Shown here: positions 16,271-26,380 of the stretch, piece after piece
How the letters are laid out: every line of letters begins with the position of its first letter
Numbering within the stretch: the stretch's first letter is position 1
Assembly: GCF_900177275.1 (NCBI RefSeq)
Contig: NZ_FXAG01000003.1
Location: forward strand, 28,509-92,508
Origin: Pseudogulbenkiania subflava DSM 22618
Lineage (GTDB): Bacteria; Pseudomonadota; Gammaproteobacteria; Burkholderiales; Chromobacteriaceae
DNA: 64,000 nt
Reading direction: 5' to 3'
The notes under the pieces: model-generated
Told to the model about the DNA's origin: nothing
What the model saw: the letters and a program-made list of their open reading frames with translations, nothing else
The model's database searches: none
Translations under genes and position numbers: made by a program

Positions 16271-17974
16271 TCAGCCCTCCGCGAGGCGCTCGGCCAAACC
16301 GGAAGCGCGCTCGGGGGCGCGTTCCAGGGCGGCGCTCCACACCGCCGCGCTGCCCTGCACCGCGAAGTCGCGCCGTGCGCGGGTGATCGCGGTGTAGACC
16401 AGGGCGCGGTTGAGGTTGGCCGAAGCCGCCTCGGGCAGCGCCAGCCAGACGCGCTCGAACTCCGAGCCCTGGCTCTTGTGCACCGTCATCGCGAACACCG
16501 TCTGATGTGCCGGCAGTCGCCCCGGCGCGATGTCGCGCCAGCCGCCGTCGGCCGTAGGAAAGGCCACGCGCAGGCCGTCGGCGCGCTGCACCGTGAAGCC
16601 GATGTCGCCGTTGAACAGGCCGATGCCGTAGTCGTTCTCGGTGATCATCAGCGGCCGGCCAGGGTAGTTGTCGCGCTCCGGCGACTTGCGCCCGGCCGCT
16701 TCCAGCCGCGCTTCGACGGCGCGGTTGCAGGCGTCGACCTGGCGCCGCTCCGCCGCCAGCACCATGAAGCGGCCGAACTCGCGTTGCAGCTCGGACGGCG
16801 CGGCGCCGGCGGCGACCGCGGCGAAGTAGTCCTGGCGCGCCCGCCACAGCCCCTCGGCGAGGTCGCCGGGCTGCCAGGCAACGTCGGGGCGGGCGGCGTC
16901 GTCGAGCACGGCAAGCGCTTGGGCGGCATCGCCGGCATTGACCGCGCGCGCCAGCGCGCCGATGCCGCTGTCGGCGGCGAAGCGGTGGCTGTGCGTCAGC
17001 AGCACCACGCTGTCGGCCAGCGCGTGCGGGGTGGTGGCGAGCCCGTCCGGCAGCGCGCCGCAGGCCCGGGCGAGCCAGGCCAGCGTGTCCGGGCGGTAGC
17101 TGACCGTGCGGCACAGTTCGCCCAGCACCGCGCCGGGGTCGACCGAGGCGAGCTGGTCGCGGTCGCCCAGCAGGATCAGGCGCGCGTGTGGCGGCAGCGC
17201 GTCGAGCGTCTTGGCCATCAGCGCGAGGTCGATCATCGACGCCTCGTCCACCACCAGCACGTCGAGCGGCAGCGGGTGGCCGGCGTGGTGGCGCGGCGTG
17301 GCGAGCCCGGGGCGCAGGCCGAGCAGGCGGTGCAGCGTCTGCGCGCTGTCGGGCAACTGGCGCCGCACCGCGGCGTCGAGCGCGAGCTGCGCGCTGGCCC
17401 CCTGCACCGACTCGGTCAGGCGCGCCGCCGCCTTGCCGGTGGGTGCCGCCATTGCCATCGCCAGCGGGCGCGGCGACAGCTCGGCCAGCGCCGCCAAGAG
17501 GCGCACCACGGTGGTGGTCTTGCCGGTACCGGGGCCGCCGGAGATCACCACCAGGCGCTGCCGGACCGCCAGCGCCGCGGCCAGCTTCTGGCGGTCCGGC
17601 AGCGCCGGGTCGGCGGCGGGAAACAGCCGCGCCAGCACGCCGGCGAGGCACGCCGCGTCGACGTCGAAGGGCGAAGCCGCGAGCGCGGCAAGACGGCGCG
17701 CCAGGCGCTCCTCGTCGTGCCAGTGGCGCGCGAAATAGAGTCGGCCGGCCCGGTCCAGGATCAGCGGCGCGTAGTCGCCGGGCCGGCCCAGCAGCGGCGA
17801 GGCCGGCAAGCGCGCGGCGCGCGCGCCGAGCGGCAGGCAGACGTGGCCGGCCTGGTTGGCGGCGGCGAGCTGCTCCACCAGCGCCGCCAGCTCGGCACCG
17901 GCGGCGGGGTCGAGCCGGGCGAATAGCGGCAGCAGCTGGGCGGCAAGCGGATTGTCGGGCGGGGTCGGAATCAT
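16271..17974 (-). CDS. recD: exodeoxyribonuclease V subunit alpha (RecD)
   Basis: 5'-3' helicase subunit of RecBCD, which processes double-strand breaks. 567 residues, with an N-terminal RecB-contact region, Walker A SGGPGTGKTTTV, the DEAD-like motif VVDEASMIDLALM, LLGDRDQLASVDPG, and the C-terminal SF1B motifs FAMTVHKSQGSEF and YTAITRARRDF. It is the last gene of the recC-recB-pap-recD series, 6 bases after pap, so it is translated from the same message. The ATG at 17974 is the first in the frame that includes the conserved N-terminus. Confidence 0.95.
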   Translation of the reverse strand: MIPTPPDNPLAAQLLPLFARLDPAAGAELAALVEQLAAANQAGHVCLPLGARAARLPASPLLGRPGDYAPLILDRAGRLYFARHWHDEERLARRLAALAASPFDVDAACLAGVLARLFPAADPALPDRQKLAAALAVRQRLVVISGGPGTGKTTTVVRLLAALAELSPRPLAMAMAAPTGKAAARLTESVQGASAQLALDAAVRRQLPDSAQTLHRLLGLRPGLATPRHHAGHPLPLDVLVVDEASMIDLALMAKTLDALPPHARLILLGDRDQLASVDPGAVLGELCRTVSYRPDTLAWLARACGALPDGLATTPHALADSVVLLTHSHRFAADSGIGALARAVNAGDAAQALAVLDDAARPDVAWQPGDLAEGLWRARQDYFAAVAAGAAPSELQREFGRFMVLAAERRQVDACNRAVEARLEAAGRKSPERDNYPGRPLMITENDYGIGLFNGDIGFTVQRADGLRVAFPTADGGWRDIAPGRLPAHQTVFAMTVHKSQGSEFERVWLALPEAASANLNRALVYTAITRARRDFAVQGSAAVWSAALERAPERASGLAERLAEG

Positions 17975-17980
17975 GGGGCG

Positions 17981-19531
17981 TCAATCGTGCTCGGGTTTGT
18001 CATTACCATTCTTGTGCTCGCCGTTCCTGCCGCCGCCCTTACCCTTGCCGTTTTCCAGGCGCGCCTCCAGCGCGTCGCACACGGTACGCAGCACCTTCAG
18101 GCGGGCGAAGTACTTGTTGTTGGCCTCCACCAGCGTCCACGGCGCCTGGCTGGTGCTGGTGCGGTCGATCATGTCGCACACCGCGCGCTTGTAGTCGTCC
18201 CAGCGCTCGCGGTTGCGCCAGTCCTCGTCGGTGATCTTGAAGCGCTTGAAGCCGGTTTCCTCGCGCGCCTGGAAGCGCTTGAGCTGCTCGTCCTGGCTGA
18301 TGGCGAGCCAGAACTTGAGCACGATGGCACCGTTTTCGGCCAACTGGTGCTCGAAGTCGTTGATCTCGTAGTAGGCGCGCATCCAGTCGGCTTCGGCGGC
18401 GAAGCCCTCGACCCGTTCCACCAGCACGCGGCCGTACCAGCTGCGGTCGAAGATGGTGCTGCGGCCCTTGCCCGGCGCGTGGCGCCAGAAACGCCACAGC
18501 CAGGGCTGGGCGCGTTCTTCCTCGGTGGGCGCGGCCACCGGCACCACGCGGTAGCGGCGCGCGTCGAGCGCCTGGGTGATGCGGCGGATGCTGCCGCCCT
18601 TGCCCGCCGCGTCGTTGCCCTCGAACACCAGCACCAGCGAGTGGTGGGCAAAGCGCGGATGGCGCGTCAGGCGGTTGAGGCGGCCCTGCAGCTCTTCCAG
18701 CTTCACCAGGTACTCGTCCTTGGACAGCGCCTGGTCGAGCGCCAGCGTCTCCAGCAGCAGCTTGTTGTCGAGCGGCGGCACGATCGGCGCGCTCTCGCTG
18801 CGCGCCAGATAGGGGTGGTCGAGCTGCAGGCGCTGGCGCAGCGCGGCCAGCAGCACCTGGCCCACGGTGAGGCTGCGGTAATTGGCGTCCTGGCCGTCGA
18901 TCATCACCCACGGCGCATAGGCGGTGTTGGAGAGCCGGATCATGTGCTCGGCGCTCTTCCGGATTTCCGCGTACTGCTCGTAGTGCTGCCAGTCGCCGGG
19001 GCTCACGCGCCAGGCAGTGGCGGGGTCTTTCTCCAGCGTCTTCAGGCGCTTCTTCTGCTGCTCGCGCGTCAGGTGGAACCAGAACTTGATGATCAGCGTG
19101 CCGTCGTTGACGAGCATGTGCTCGAAGCGCTGCACCTCGGAGATCTGGCGGTCGAAGCGGTCCTTGCTGCTGTTGCCGTCGAGGTAGTCGAACATCGCGT
19201 CCGAGTAGTAGGAGCCGAAGAAGATGCCGAGCCGGCCCTTGGGCGGCAGCTCGCGCCAGTAGCGCCACATCCACGGCCGCGCGCGCGCCTCGTCGTTGGG
19301 CTGGTCGAAGGCCACGGTGTCGATCAGGCGCGGGTCGAGCCACTCGTTGAGCAGGTTGAGCGTCTCGCCGCGCCCGGCGCCGTCGATGCCGTGGATCAGC
19401 ACCAGCACCGGGAAGTCGCCCTTTTCCTTGAGTTCGTACTGCACGTCGAGCAGCGCCTCGCGCAGGGCCGGCAGCGCCGCCTTGTAGCTGTCCTTGTCGA
19501 TGCTGTGGCCGATTTCCGCCGATTCGAACAT
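17981..19531 (-). CDS. pap: polyphosphate:AMP phosphotransferase (tandem PPK2 domains)
   Basis: 516-residue protein with two PPK2 domains in tandem; the family transfers phosphate from polyphosphate to AMP to give ADP. The first domain (about 10-250) has a degenerate Walker A GIDGAGRGET, where Lys is replaced by Arg. The second (about 260-500) has the intact EGNDAAGKGGSIRR and the lid-region sequence FDRSWYGRVLVERVEGF. This division, with a C-terminal catalytic half and an N-terminal structural half, is known for class II PPK2 enzymes. A Gly/Lys/Asn-rich tail ends the protein. It sits between recB (23 bases upstream) and recD (6 bases downstream), an unusual place for a polyphosphate enzyme. 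Confidence 0.92.
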   Translation of the reverse strand: MFESAEIGHSIDKDSYKAALPALREALLDVQYELKEKGDFPVLVLIHGIDGAGRGETLNLLNEWLDPRLIDTVAFDQPNDEARARPWMWRYWRELPPKGRLGIFFGSYYSDAMFDYLDGNSSKDRFDRQISEVQRFEHMLVNDGTLIIKFWFHLTREQQKKRLKTLEKDPATAWRVSPGDWQHYEQYAEIRKSAEHMIRLSNTAYAPWVMIDGQDANYRSLTVGQVLLAALRQRLQLDHPYLARSESAPIVPPLDNKLLLETLALDQALSKDEYLVKLEELQGRLNRLTRHPRFAHHSLVLVFEGNDAAGKGGSIRRITQALDARRYRVVPVAAPTEEERAQPWLWRFWRHAPGKGRSTIFDRSWYGRVLVERVEGFAAEADWMRAYYEINDFEHQLAENGAIVLKFWLAISQDEQLKRFQAREETGFKRFKITDEDWRNRERWDDYKRAVCDMIDRTSTSQAPWTLVEANNKYFARLKVLRTVCDALEARLENGKGKGGGRNGEHKNGNDKPEHD

Positions 19532-19554
19532 GAGGTGGTTTTCCTTTTCTTGAT

Positions 19555-22500
19555 TCAGCCGAACAAGGCATCGAGTTGCGCGATCAGCCGCTCGCCCGGC
19601 TGATCGCGCCACACCCCGCCGCCCTCCGAGGTGAGGCCGCGCAGGTAGAGGTAGCGCACGCCGCCGAAGCGGGCGCCGAAGTCGATGCCGCGCGCGGCGA
19701 GGTAGCGCCTGAGCGCCACGCAGTAGAGCAGGTATTGCAGGTAATAGTGTTCGCGCGCCACCGAGGCCAGCAAGGCGTCGTGGTGGTAGGCGGCGGCGTC
19801 GTGGCCGAGGTGGTTGGATTTGTAATCGACCAGGTACCAGCGCCCGTTCGCCTCGCACACCAGATCGATGAAGCCCTTGAGATAGCCGACCACGCGGTAG
19901 AAGTCGAGCGCAGCGGCGGCGTCGCGCAAGGGTTTGGCCAGTCCGTTGGCGGGGTCGGTCAGCACGCCGACCAGCGCCGCCACGTCGAGGCGGTCCACCG
20001 GCAGGGTGAATTCGAGTTCGACCAGGCGTCGCCCGGCCGGCACGTCGGCGAGGCACACGCCCTCGTCCAGCGGCACGGCGAGCGTGCGGCGCAGCATGTC
20101 GAGTGCGGCTTCCTGCCAGTGCAGGGCGAAGCCGGCGCGTTCCAGCTGCTCGACGGCGGCGGCGCGCAGCGTGTCGTCATCCGCGGCGAAGTCGATGCGT
20201 TCCAGCATGGCGTGCAGGCAGGTGCCGGCGCGTGCTCCACGCGGAAAGGCGAAGCGGTCGAAGGCGGCGCTGTCGTCGTCGGCCAGGGCCAGTGCACCAC
20301 GGTCGTGGTCGGGTGCTTCGGCCTGGACCGGCGCGGCGTGTGCGCTGGCGGTCAGCGAGGTGAAGCTGGCGACGCGCCACGGGGTGTAGAGCTTGCGCGT
20401 GAACGGCTGCGCGGCGAGCGCGGCATCGGCGTGTTCGGGCGGTGGCAGACGCAGCGTGAGTGGGCTGGCGTCGAGGCGGCCGATTTCACCGCTGTGGGCG
20501 GCACTCAAGCTGGCCAGGTCGGCCTCCAGCGTGGCGGAGTTGAGGGCAAGCTGCTCCAGCTCGGGCAGGGTGCGGGCATCGCGGCCGTGCAGCAGCCAGG
20601 ACAGCGCCGCCGTGGCCATGCCCTGCACCCAACCCCAGGCCAGGTATTGGCGGTACTGCGCCCGGGTCAGCGCGACATACAAGAGGCGCAGCTTTTCGGC
20701 CAGGGTTTCGCTGCGCGCGAGCAGGCGCACGTCGTCGTCGGCGACGCTGTCGGGCGCCAGCCAGGAGGTGCCGTCGCGGCGGAAGCGCCAGAACGCCGTC
20801 TCCTTGGCGTCGAGCTTGCCGTCCCACAGGAAGGGGCAGAACACCACCGGGTACTGCAGGCCCTTGGAGGTGTGGATGGTGACGATCTTGACCAGCGCGG
20901 CGTCGCTTTCGAGGCGCAGCAACGCCTCCTCGCCGCCGGGTGGATCGGCCACGCGACCCTCGAACCAGGCCAACAGCGGTGCCATGCCCTGGCGCTCCTC
21001 GCTCTCGCGCTGCAGCAACTCGGCGAGATGGGCGAAATTGGTGAGGCGGCGCTCGCCGTCGGGCAGTGGCAGCAGCCGTTCGGCCAACCTTTCGCGGCCG
21101 AAGAAGCCGCGCCAGGCCGCCATGAAGCCGTGCTCGCGCCAGCGCCGGTGGTCCTCGGCGTTGGCGGCGAGCTGCTCCTCCCAGGCCGGTTCGTCGTCGA
21201 CGCGCGCCAAGAGTTGGGCGGCGTCGAGGCCGAACAGCTCGCTGGCGAGCGCGCTCCTCAGCCGCCCCTCGCTGGCCGGCTCGGCCCAGGCGCGCAGCAA
21301 GGCCAGCAGGTCCTGCGCCTCGGCACTGGCAAACACGCTTTCCTGCGTCAGCGCCACGCTGGCGACGCCGCGTTCGGACAGCGCCTGGCGCACGCGCTCG
21401 CCCTGGCGGTGGGTGGCGACCAGCACCGCGATGTCGCCGCCGACCAATGGACGTTCCCGCTGCTCGGCGACCAGCCGCGCCCGTCCCTGCCCTGCCAGGG
21501 TCAGCAGGCGCGCGATCTCGTCGGCGCTGGCCTCGGCCGCCGTGTCCATCGCCACTTGCTTGCTGGCGCCCTTGGCGGTGGCGGAGAAGTCCAGCCACTG
21601 GAAGGTGAGCGGCGCTCGTCCGTCGTCCACATCCAGCTGCCAGCCGGAGGATGGCGCGGCGTGTACCGGCGGGTAGTCGATGTCGGCCAGCACGAAAGGC
21701 TTTTCACGAGCGAACAGCGCGTTCACCGCCGCTACCAGCGGCTCGGCCGAGCGGCGATTGGTGTCGAGCGTGTAGTGGCGCGCGGCGTCGGCGCGGGCGC
21801 TGAGGTAGGCGAAGATGTCGGCACCGCGGAAGCTGTATATCGCCTGCTTGGGGTCGCCGACCAGGAACAGCGGGCAGTCGCGGCCGACGAAGCAGGCGCG
21901 GAAGATGCTGTACTGCACCGGGTCGGTGTCCTGGAATTCGTCGATCAGCGCGACGCGGAAGCTGCGCGCCACGTGCTCGGCCAAGAGCGGGCCGCTGTCG
22001 GGGTGTTCTAGCGCGGCGGCGAGGTCGGTCAACAGGTCGTCGAAACTGCGCGTACGTTCGCTGGCGCGGCGCCGCGCCAGTTCGGCGTTGACCCAAGCGA
22101 TCAGTTCCAGCTTGAGCGCGGCGACGTGTGCCGCGACGTTGGCCAGGTGGGCGTCCCAAACGGCGAGCCAGACGGCGACGGCGTCGAACAGCGGGTGTGC
22201 CGGCGCGGCAAAGCCCTTCTTCATGCCCTTGGCCAGCGCGGGCGGGGTGAGCTTGTCGAGGCGCTTGCGGTCGTCGCTCGAAAGCAGTGGCAAGCCGCTG
22301 TCGGCGGTCCATTGCTGCAGCCGCCGCACCAGTGTCTGTTGCTGCGCCGGGCCGTAGATATTGGCCTTGAAGCCTTCGGTGGCGCACAACAGTTCGAGGC
22401 CACCCTGCACCAGCTCGGTGTCGCCGGCCAGGCGCTGCCAGGCGGTGTCGGCCGCGGCGAGCGAGTCGGCCAGCGGCGTCAGCGCTGGCGCGAGGTTGTG

Positions 22501-23109
22501 CAGGTAGGGCTTGGCGAGGAAGGGACGCACTTCGGCGAGCCAGCTGTCCGGCGTCTCGCCGGCTTCGGCCAGCACCCGTGCCAGCAGCACGTCGGCCACC
22601 ACGCGGCGGCGCCAGAAGTCGTCCACCACCTCGGTCAGCCGTTCGGCGTCGTCGGCGATCAGCTCGGCGGTGAAGGTCTGACCGCTCTCGAACGCAGCGT
22701 CGGTCAGCACGCGCTGGCAGAAGCCGTGGATGGTGTAGATGGCGGCGGCGTCGAAACCGGTGATGGCGGCAGTGAGGCGCTGACGCGCCAGTTCGCGCGC
22801 GGCCGGTTCGGCGAAGCGCTGCGCCATCGCCGTGAGGAAGCCGTCACGCGTCGGCGTGCCGTCGAGCACGGCGGCCAGTTCGGCCAGGCGATGGCGCAGC
22901 CGGTCACGCAGCTCGGCGGTGGCGGCCTTGGTGTAGGTCACCACCAGGATCTGCTCGATGGAGGGCGGCGGGGCGCCGTCGCGTTCCTCCAGCAGCAGCC
23001 GGGCGTACAGCGCAGCGATGGTCCAGGTCTTGCCGGTGCCGGCCGAGGCTTCGATCAGGTTGACGCCGGTGAGCTCGCAGTGGAGCGCGTCGAGCGCGTG
23101 CGGGGTCAT
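19555..23109 (-). CDS. recB: exodeoxyribonuclease V subunit beta (RecB)
   Basis: 3'-5' helicase and nuclease subunit of RecBCD; 1184 residues, like E. coli RecB (1180). N-terminal Walker A EASAGTGKTWTI, motif II LIDEFQDTDPVQ, VGDPKQAIYSFRGAD, motif V TIHTSKGLQYPVVF and motif VI LYVALTRAQYR are all present. The C-terminal nuclease domain has YLVDYKSNHLG with the metal-binding Asp and Lys. The start ATG at 23109 overlaps the recC stop (ATGA). The word AAAGGTTGGCCGAA occurs within it (complement 21079-21092), using rare AGG and TTG codons. Confidence 0.96.
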   Translation of the reverse strand: MTPHALDALHCELTGVNLIEASAGTGKTWTIAALYARLLLEERDGAPPPSIEQILVVTYTKAATAELRDRLRHRLAELAAVLDGTPTRDGFLTAMAQRFAEPAARELARQRLTAAITGFDAAAIYTIHGFCQRVLTDAAFESGQTFTAELIADDAERLTEVVDDFWRRRVVADVLLARVLAEAGETPDSWLAEVRPFLAKPYLHNLAPALTPLADSLAAADTAWQRLAGDTELVQGGLELLCATEGFKANIYGPAQQQTLVRRLQQWTADSGLPLLSSDDRKRLDKLTPPALAKGMKKGFAAPAHPLFDAVAVWLAVWDAHLANVAAHVAALKLELIAWVNAELARRRASERTRSFDDLLTDLAAALEHPDSGPLLAEHVARSFRVALIDEFQDTDPVQYSIFRACFVGRDCPLFLVGDPKQAIYSFRGADIFAYLSARADAARHYTLDTNRRSAEPLVAAVNALFAREKPFVLADIDYPPVHAAPSSGWQLDVDDGRAPLTFQWLDFSATAKGASKQVAMDTAAEASADEIARLLTLAGQGRARLVAEQRERPLVGGDIAVLVATHRQGERVRQALSERGVASVALTQESVFASAEAQDLLALLRAWAEPASEGRLRSALASELFGLDAAQLLARVDDEPAWEEQLAANAEDHRRWREHGFMAAWRGFFGRERLAERLLPLPDGERRLTNFAHLAELLQRESEERQGMAPLLAWFEGRVADPPGGEEALLRLESDAALVKIVTIHTSKGLQYPVVFCPFLWDGKLDAKETAFWRFRRDGTSWLAPDSVADDDVRLLARSETLAEKLRLLYVALTRAQYRQYLAWGWVQGMATAALSWLLHGRDARTLPELEQLALNSATLEADLASLSAAHSGEIGRLDASPLTLRLPPPEHADAALAAQPFTRKLYTPWRVASFTSLTASAHAAPVQAEAPDHDRGALALADDDSAAFDRFAFPRGARAGTCLHAMLERIDFAADDDTLRAAAVEQLERAGFALHWQEAALDMLRRTLAVPLDEGVCLADVPAGRRLVELEFTLPVDRLDVAALVGVLTDPANGLAKPLRDAAAALDFYRVVGYLKGFIDLVCEANGRWYLVDYKSNHLGHDAAAYHHDALLASVAREHYYLQYLLYCVALRRYLAARGIDFGARFGGVRYLYLRGLTSEGGGVWRDQPGERLIAQLDALFG

Positions 23110-26100
23110 GCTTCGTCTCCTTCGGCCGCGCCCTGCAGGCGCTCGGCCAGCGGCAGCAACAGGGTGTCGGCCAGCTGCGCGAACAGCGGATCGGCCAGCG
23201 GGTCGAGATGGCGGAAGGCGAGGCGGATCGCCGCTTCGTCCTTCTGCGGGGTCTTGCCGGGGTAGGACGGATCCCATTCCGCCAGCGCCTTGTTCATTGC
23301 CTGCTCCGGTGCTTCCGGCTTGGCGGCGAACGCCTGGGCGTAGGCCCAGCTGGTGCGGGCGAAGAACGGCAGCGGAAGGTTCTGCCCCTGCTGCCAGCGG
23401 ATAAGCCACGGCCGCAGCAGCTCGGCTGCCTCGGGCTCATCGTGCAGTTCGACTACGCCCTGTTCATCGTACAGCGCCGAGTACGGTTCCACTCCGGCTG
23501 GACGGGCGGCACATAGCATCAGGTGCGTGAGCCACAGTTCGATCAGCTCGCCGGCGTAGGCCTTGCGCGCCACCACGCGCAGCTGGCCGGCGTCGCGCAG
23601 GCCGGCCAGTTCGCCGACCACGGTGATGCCGTCCAGCGTCAGTTCGATACTCTCCGGTGCACGCAGTGGCTGCGCCAGTTCCGGCGGCAAGCGGCGGGCG
23701 AAGCGCACGCTGGCGGTGGTTTCCTCGGCGAGCCAGGCCTGCCCCAGTGCCGCGGGCGGCAGCAGGCCAGCTCCGACCAGCTTCTCCTTGACCGGGGTAA
23801 GCGGACGCGACGCCACCAGCGCGCCAACCAGTTCGCGGCGCAGCGTCTCGCGCGTGTCGCGCTCGACGGTGAACGGCTCGCGCACCGGCACGTCCTCGGC
23901 ACTGCCGGCGAGCTTGACGCCGAGCCGGTCGGCCAGCCAGGCGCGTGCCGGGTGGCGCCAGAAGCGCAGCAGCTCGTCGAGGCGCAGCACCGTGGCGTCA
24001 CCGCCCGGCAGCGCCACCGCGAACGGCGCCGGCGCATGGTGCGGGGCGGCCAGCGCGGCGGCGTAGCTCGGCTCGAAACTGTGGCGGCGCGGGTCGCGGC
24101 CGTCGAAGGCGGCGCGCGCGAACGGCTGCAGCGGGTGCTGCACCACCGCGATGGCGTGGCCGGCCATCCTGGCCAGGGTATCGAGCAGTTCGGCCACCAG
24201 CGGCGAGGGCGGCAGCGGCTCGTCGGTGCGCACCGAGCGCCCGACCCAGGACAGGTAGAGCGCCTCGCGCGCCGACAGCAGCGCCTCGAGGAACAGGTAG
24301 CGGTCGTCGAAACGGCGCGAACGGTCGCCGCGCCGCGGGTGGCGCGCCACCAGGTCGAAGCTGACCGGGCGCTCGTCGCGCGGGTAGGCGCCGTCGTTCA
24401 TGCCGATCAGGCACAGCACGCGAAACGGGATCGAGCGCATCGGCACCATGGCGCAGAAGGTCACACCGCCGGCGAGGAAGCCGGAGGGTGCCGACAGCGT
24501 CAGGCGCCGCATCAGCCAGTCGCGCACCACCGCCAGCCCGACCGGGGCGTCGAAGGCGGCGAGCTGGGCGTCCTCGGCGAGTTCGGCCAGCGCATCGAAC
24601 AGCAGCGTCAGCGCGGCCTCGCCGGCCTCGTCCACCGCAAACAGCGCCTCGACCGCGCCCTGCAGCCGCGTACGCCAGACCGCGGGGCTCGCCGGTTCGG
24701 CCCAAGCGCGGGCGCAGCCGTCGAGCACGTCAAACAGCTGACCGAAGCGCGCCAGCGTCTCGGCCAGTTGCCCTTCCGCCCCGGCCGCCGGCAGCAGGCC
24801 GCCGAACAGCGGCGAGGCGTCGCCCGCCAGCGCAGGCGGCAGCACGGTGCCCAGCAGCAGGCGGTCGAGCCCCCAGCGCCAGGTGTAGAGCGGGTCGGCC
24901 GGCAGCCCGAGCGCCGCCTTGTGCGCGGCGTCGCGCCCCCAGCGGATGCCGGATTCGCGCACCCATTGCTGCAGCAGCGGCACCTCGGCGTCGGTGAGGC
25001 CGAAGCGCGCCAGCAGCGCGTCGCAGTCCAGCAGTGCCAGCACCGCGTCGGCGCTGAAGCGCGAATCGGCCAGCCGCAGCACCGCGGCGAAGGTGGCCAA
25101 CAGCGGCTCCTCGCGCTCGATACGGCGGTCGGCGATGGTGTAGGGGATATTGGGCGCGTCGTCGCGTTGGCCGAACACCGCGTCGATGTAGGGCGCATAG
25201 GCGTTGATGTCCGGCGTCAGCACCGCAACGTCGGCCGGAGTCAGCGTCGGGTCGGCGGCGAAGCGCGCCAGCAGGCGGTCCTTCAGCACCTCCAACTCGC
25301 GCATCGGGCTGTGCACGGCGTTGAGTTCGATCGAGTGGTCATCGGGTGCCGGCAGCGTGGGCGCCTCGCCGGGCGGCGTCAGCGTCAGGATGTCGCGCTG
25401 CAGCCGCGCCAGCAGCGTGTCGCCATCCGGTTCGAGGAACAGCGGGTGGCCCTCGGGAATCTCCTCGGCGATCTGGTCGAAGAAGTCCCGCCCCTGCTTG
25501 CCCAGCGAGGCCAGCAGTGGGTGATCATCGTGCGCCTCCATGCCTTGTTGGAACAGCTTGAGCTGGCCGCGCGCGTCGACGATGTCGCCCCAGTAGGCCT
25601 CGCACGGGTTGAGCAGGAACACGCAGACGTCGGTCAGCGCCGCCAGGCGCTTGATCATGGCCAGGTACATCGGCGCCAGGCTGGCGATGCCGAACAGGCT
25701 GACGCGCTCCGGCAGGTGCTCCGGGCGCAGGCCACCGAGAAAGTCGTCGAGCAGGCGCACGCGGTGGCGGCCGGGGTCGGTTTCGGCCAACCTTTGCCAC
25801 AGCGCCGCCTGCCACGCTTCATCCTCGCCCAGGTCCAGCAGCTCGCCGCGCTCCCAGGCGCGAATCCAGTCCGGGCGGAACACCAGGTACTGGTCGAAGA
25901 TGTCGGCGATCTTGCCGGCGAGCTCGAAGCCCGCCGCCTCACCGCCCTCCAGGTAGCGTTCGAGCGGCGTGAACGGCGCGCCGTGCAGGGTCGGCAGCAA
26001 TTCCAGCAGCCGCCACTGCAGCACCTCGGGCGCGAACGACGACTTTCGCGGCAGCCCCGGCAGCACCGCCTGCATCAGGCGCCAGGCGAAGGCCGCCGGC

Positions 26101-26291
26101 AGCACGAAATCGAGGTTGGCGGCGATGCCGGCGCGCCCGGCCAGCTCCAGCGTCAGCCAGCGCCCCATGCCGCGGCTCTGCACCAGCACCGTCTCCGGCT
26201 GGAACGGGTCGGACAGGGGCATGGCGCGGCTCATGCCGGTGAACAGTTCCCCCAGCGCTTCGAGGCGGTTGGACTGGTAGAGGTGCAGCAT
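23106..26291 (-). CDS. recC: exodeoxyribonuclease V subunit gamma (RecC)
   Basis: Chi-recognition subunit of RecBCD; 1061 residues, slightly shorter than E. coli RecC (1122). It begins MLHLYQSNRLEALGEL, the conserved RecC N-terminus, with later blocks VQSRGMGRWLTLELA, VSLFGIASLAPMYLAMIKRL, IPYTIADRRIEREEPL and LCLIGMNDGAYPRDERP. It lacks a working Walker A site, as RecC does. First gene of the operon; overlaps recB by four bases. Repeat R3 lies in the upstream intergenic region. Confidence 0.95.
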   Translation of the reverse strand: MLHLYQSNRLEALGELFTGMSRAMPLSDPFQPETVLVQSRGMGRWLTLELAGRAGIAANLDFVLPAAFAWRLMQAVLPGLPRKSSFAPEVLQWRLLELLPTLHGAPFTPLERYLEGGEAAGFELAGKIADIFDQYLVFRPDWIRAWERGELLDLGEDEAWQAALWQRLAETDPGRHRVRLLDDFLGGLRPEHLPERVSLFGIASLAPMYLAMIKRLAALTDVCVFLLNPCEAYWGDIVDARGQLKLFQQGMEAHDDHPLLASLGKQGRDFFDQIAEEIPEGHPLFLEPDGDTLLARLQRDILTLTPPGEAPTLPAPDDHSIELNAVHSPMRELEVLKDRLLARFAADPTLTPADVAVLTPDINAYAPYIDAVFGQRDDAPNIPYTIADRRIEREEPLLATFAAVLRLADSRFSADAVLALLDCDALLARFGLTDAEVPLLQQWVRESGIRWGRDAAHKAALGLPADPLYTWRWGLDRLLLGTVLPPALAGDASPLFGGLLPAAGAEGQLAETLARFGQLFDVLDGCARAWAEPASPAVWRTRLQGAVEALFAVDEAGEAALTLLFDALAELAEDAQLAAFDAPVGLAVVRDWLMRRLTLSAPSGFLAGGVTFCAMVPMRSIPFRVLCLIGMNDGAYPRDERPVSFDLVARHPRRGDRSRRFDDRYLFLEALLSAREALYLSWVGRSVRTDEPLPPSPLVAELLDTLARMAGHAIAVVQHPLQPFARAAFDGRDPRRHSFEPSYAAALAAPHHAPAPFAVALPGGDATVLRLDELLRFWRHPARAWLADRLGVKLAGSAEDVPVREPFTVERDTRETLRRELVGALVASRPLTPVKEKLVGAGLLPPAALGQAWLAEETTASVRFARRLPPELAQPLRAPESIELTLDGITVVGELAGLRDAGQLRVVARKAYAGELIELWLTHLMLCAARPAGVEPYSALYDEQGVVELHDEPEAAELLRPWLIRWQQGQNLPLPFFARTSWAYAQAFAAKPEAPEQAMNKALAEWDPSYPGKTPQKDEAAIRLAFRHLDPLADPLFAQLADTLLLPLAERLQGAAEGDEA

Positions 26292-26380
26292 GGCGATGAC
26301 GGATGCTTGGAAAAGAAGGCATTCAGTGTACCATCCGGGAACCGCCGCTCCGTCACTGCGTCACAACGCAGTCACCAGAA

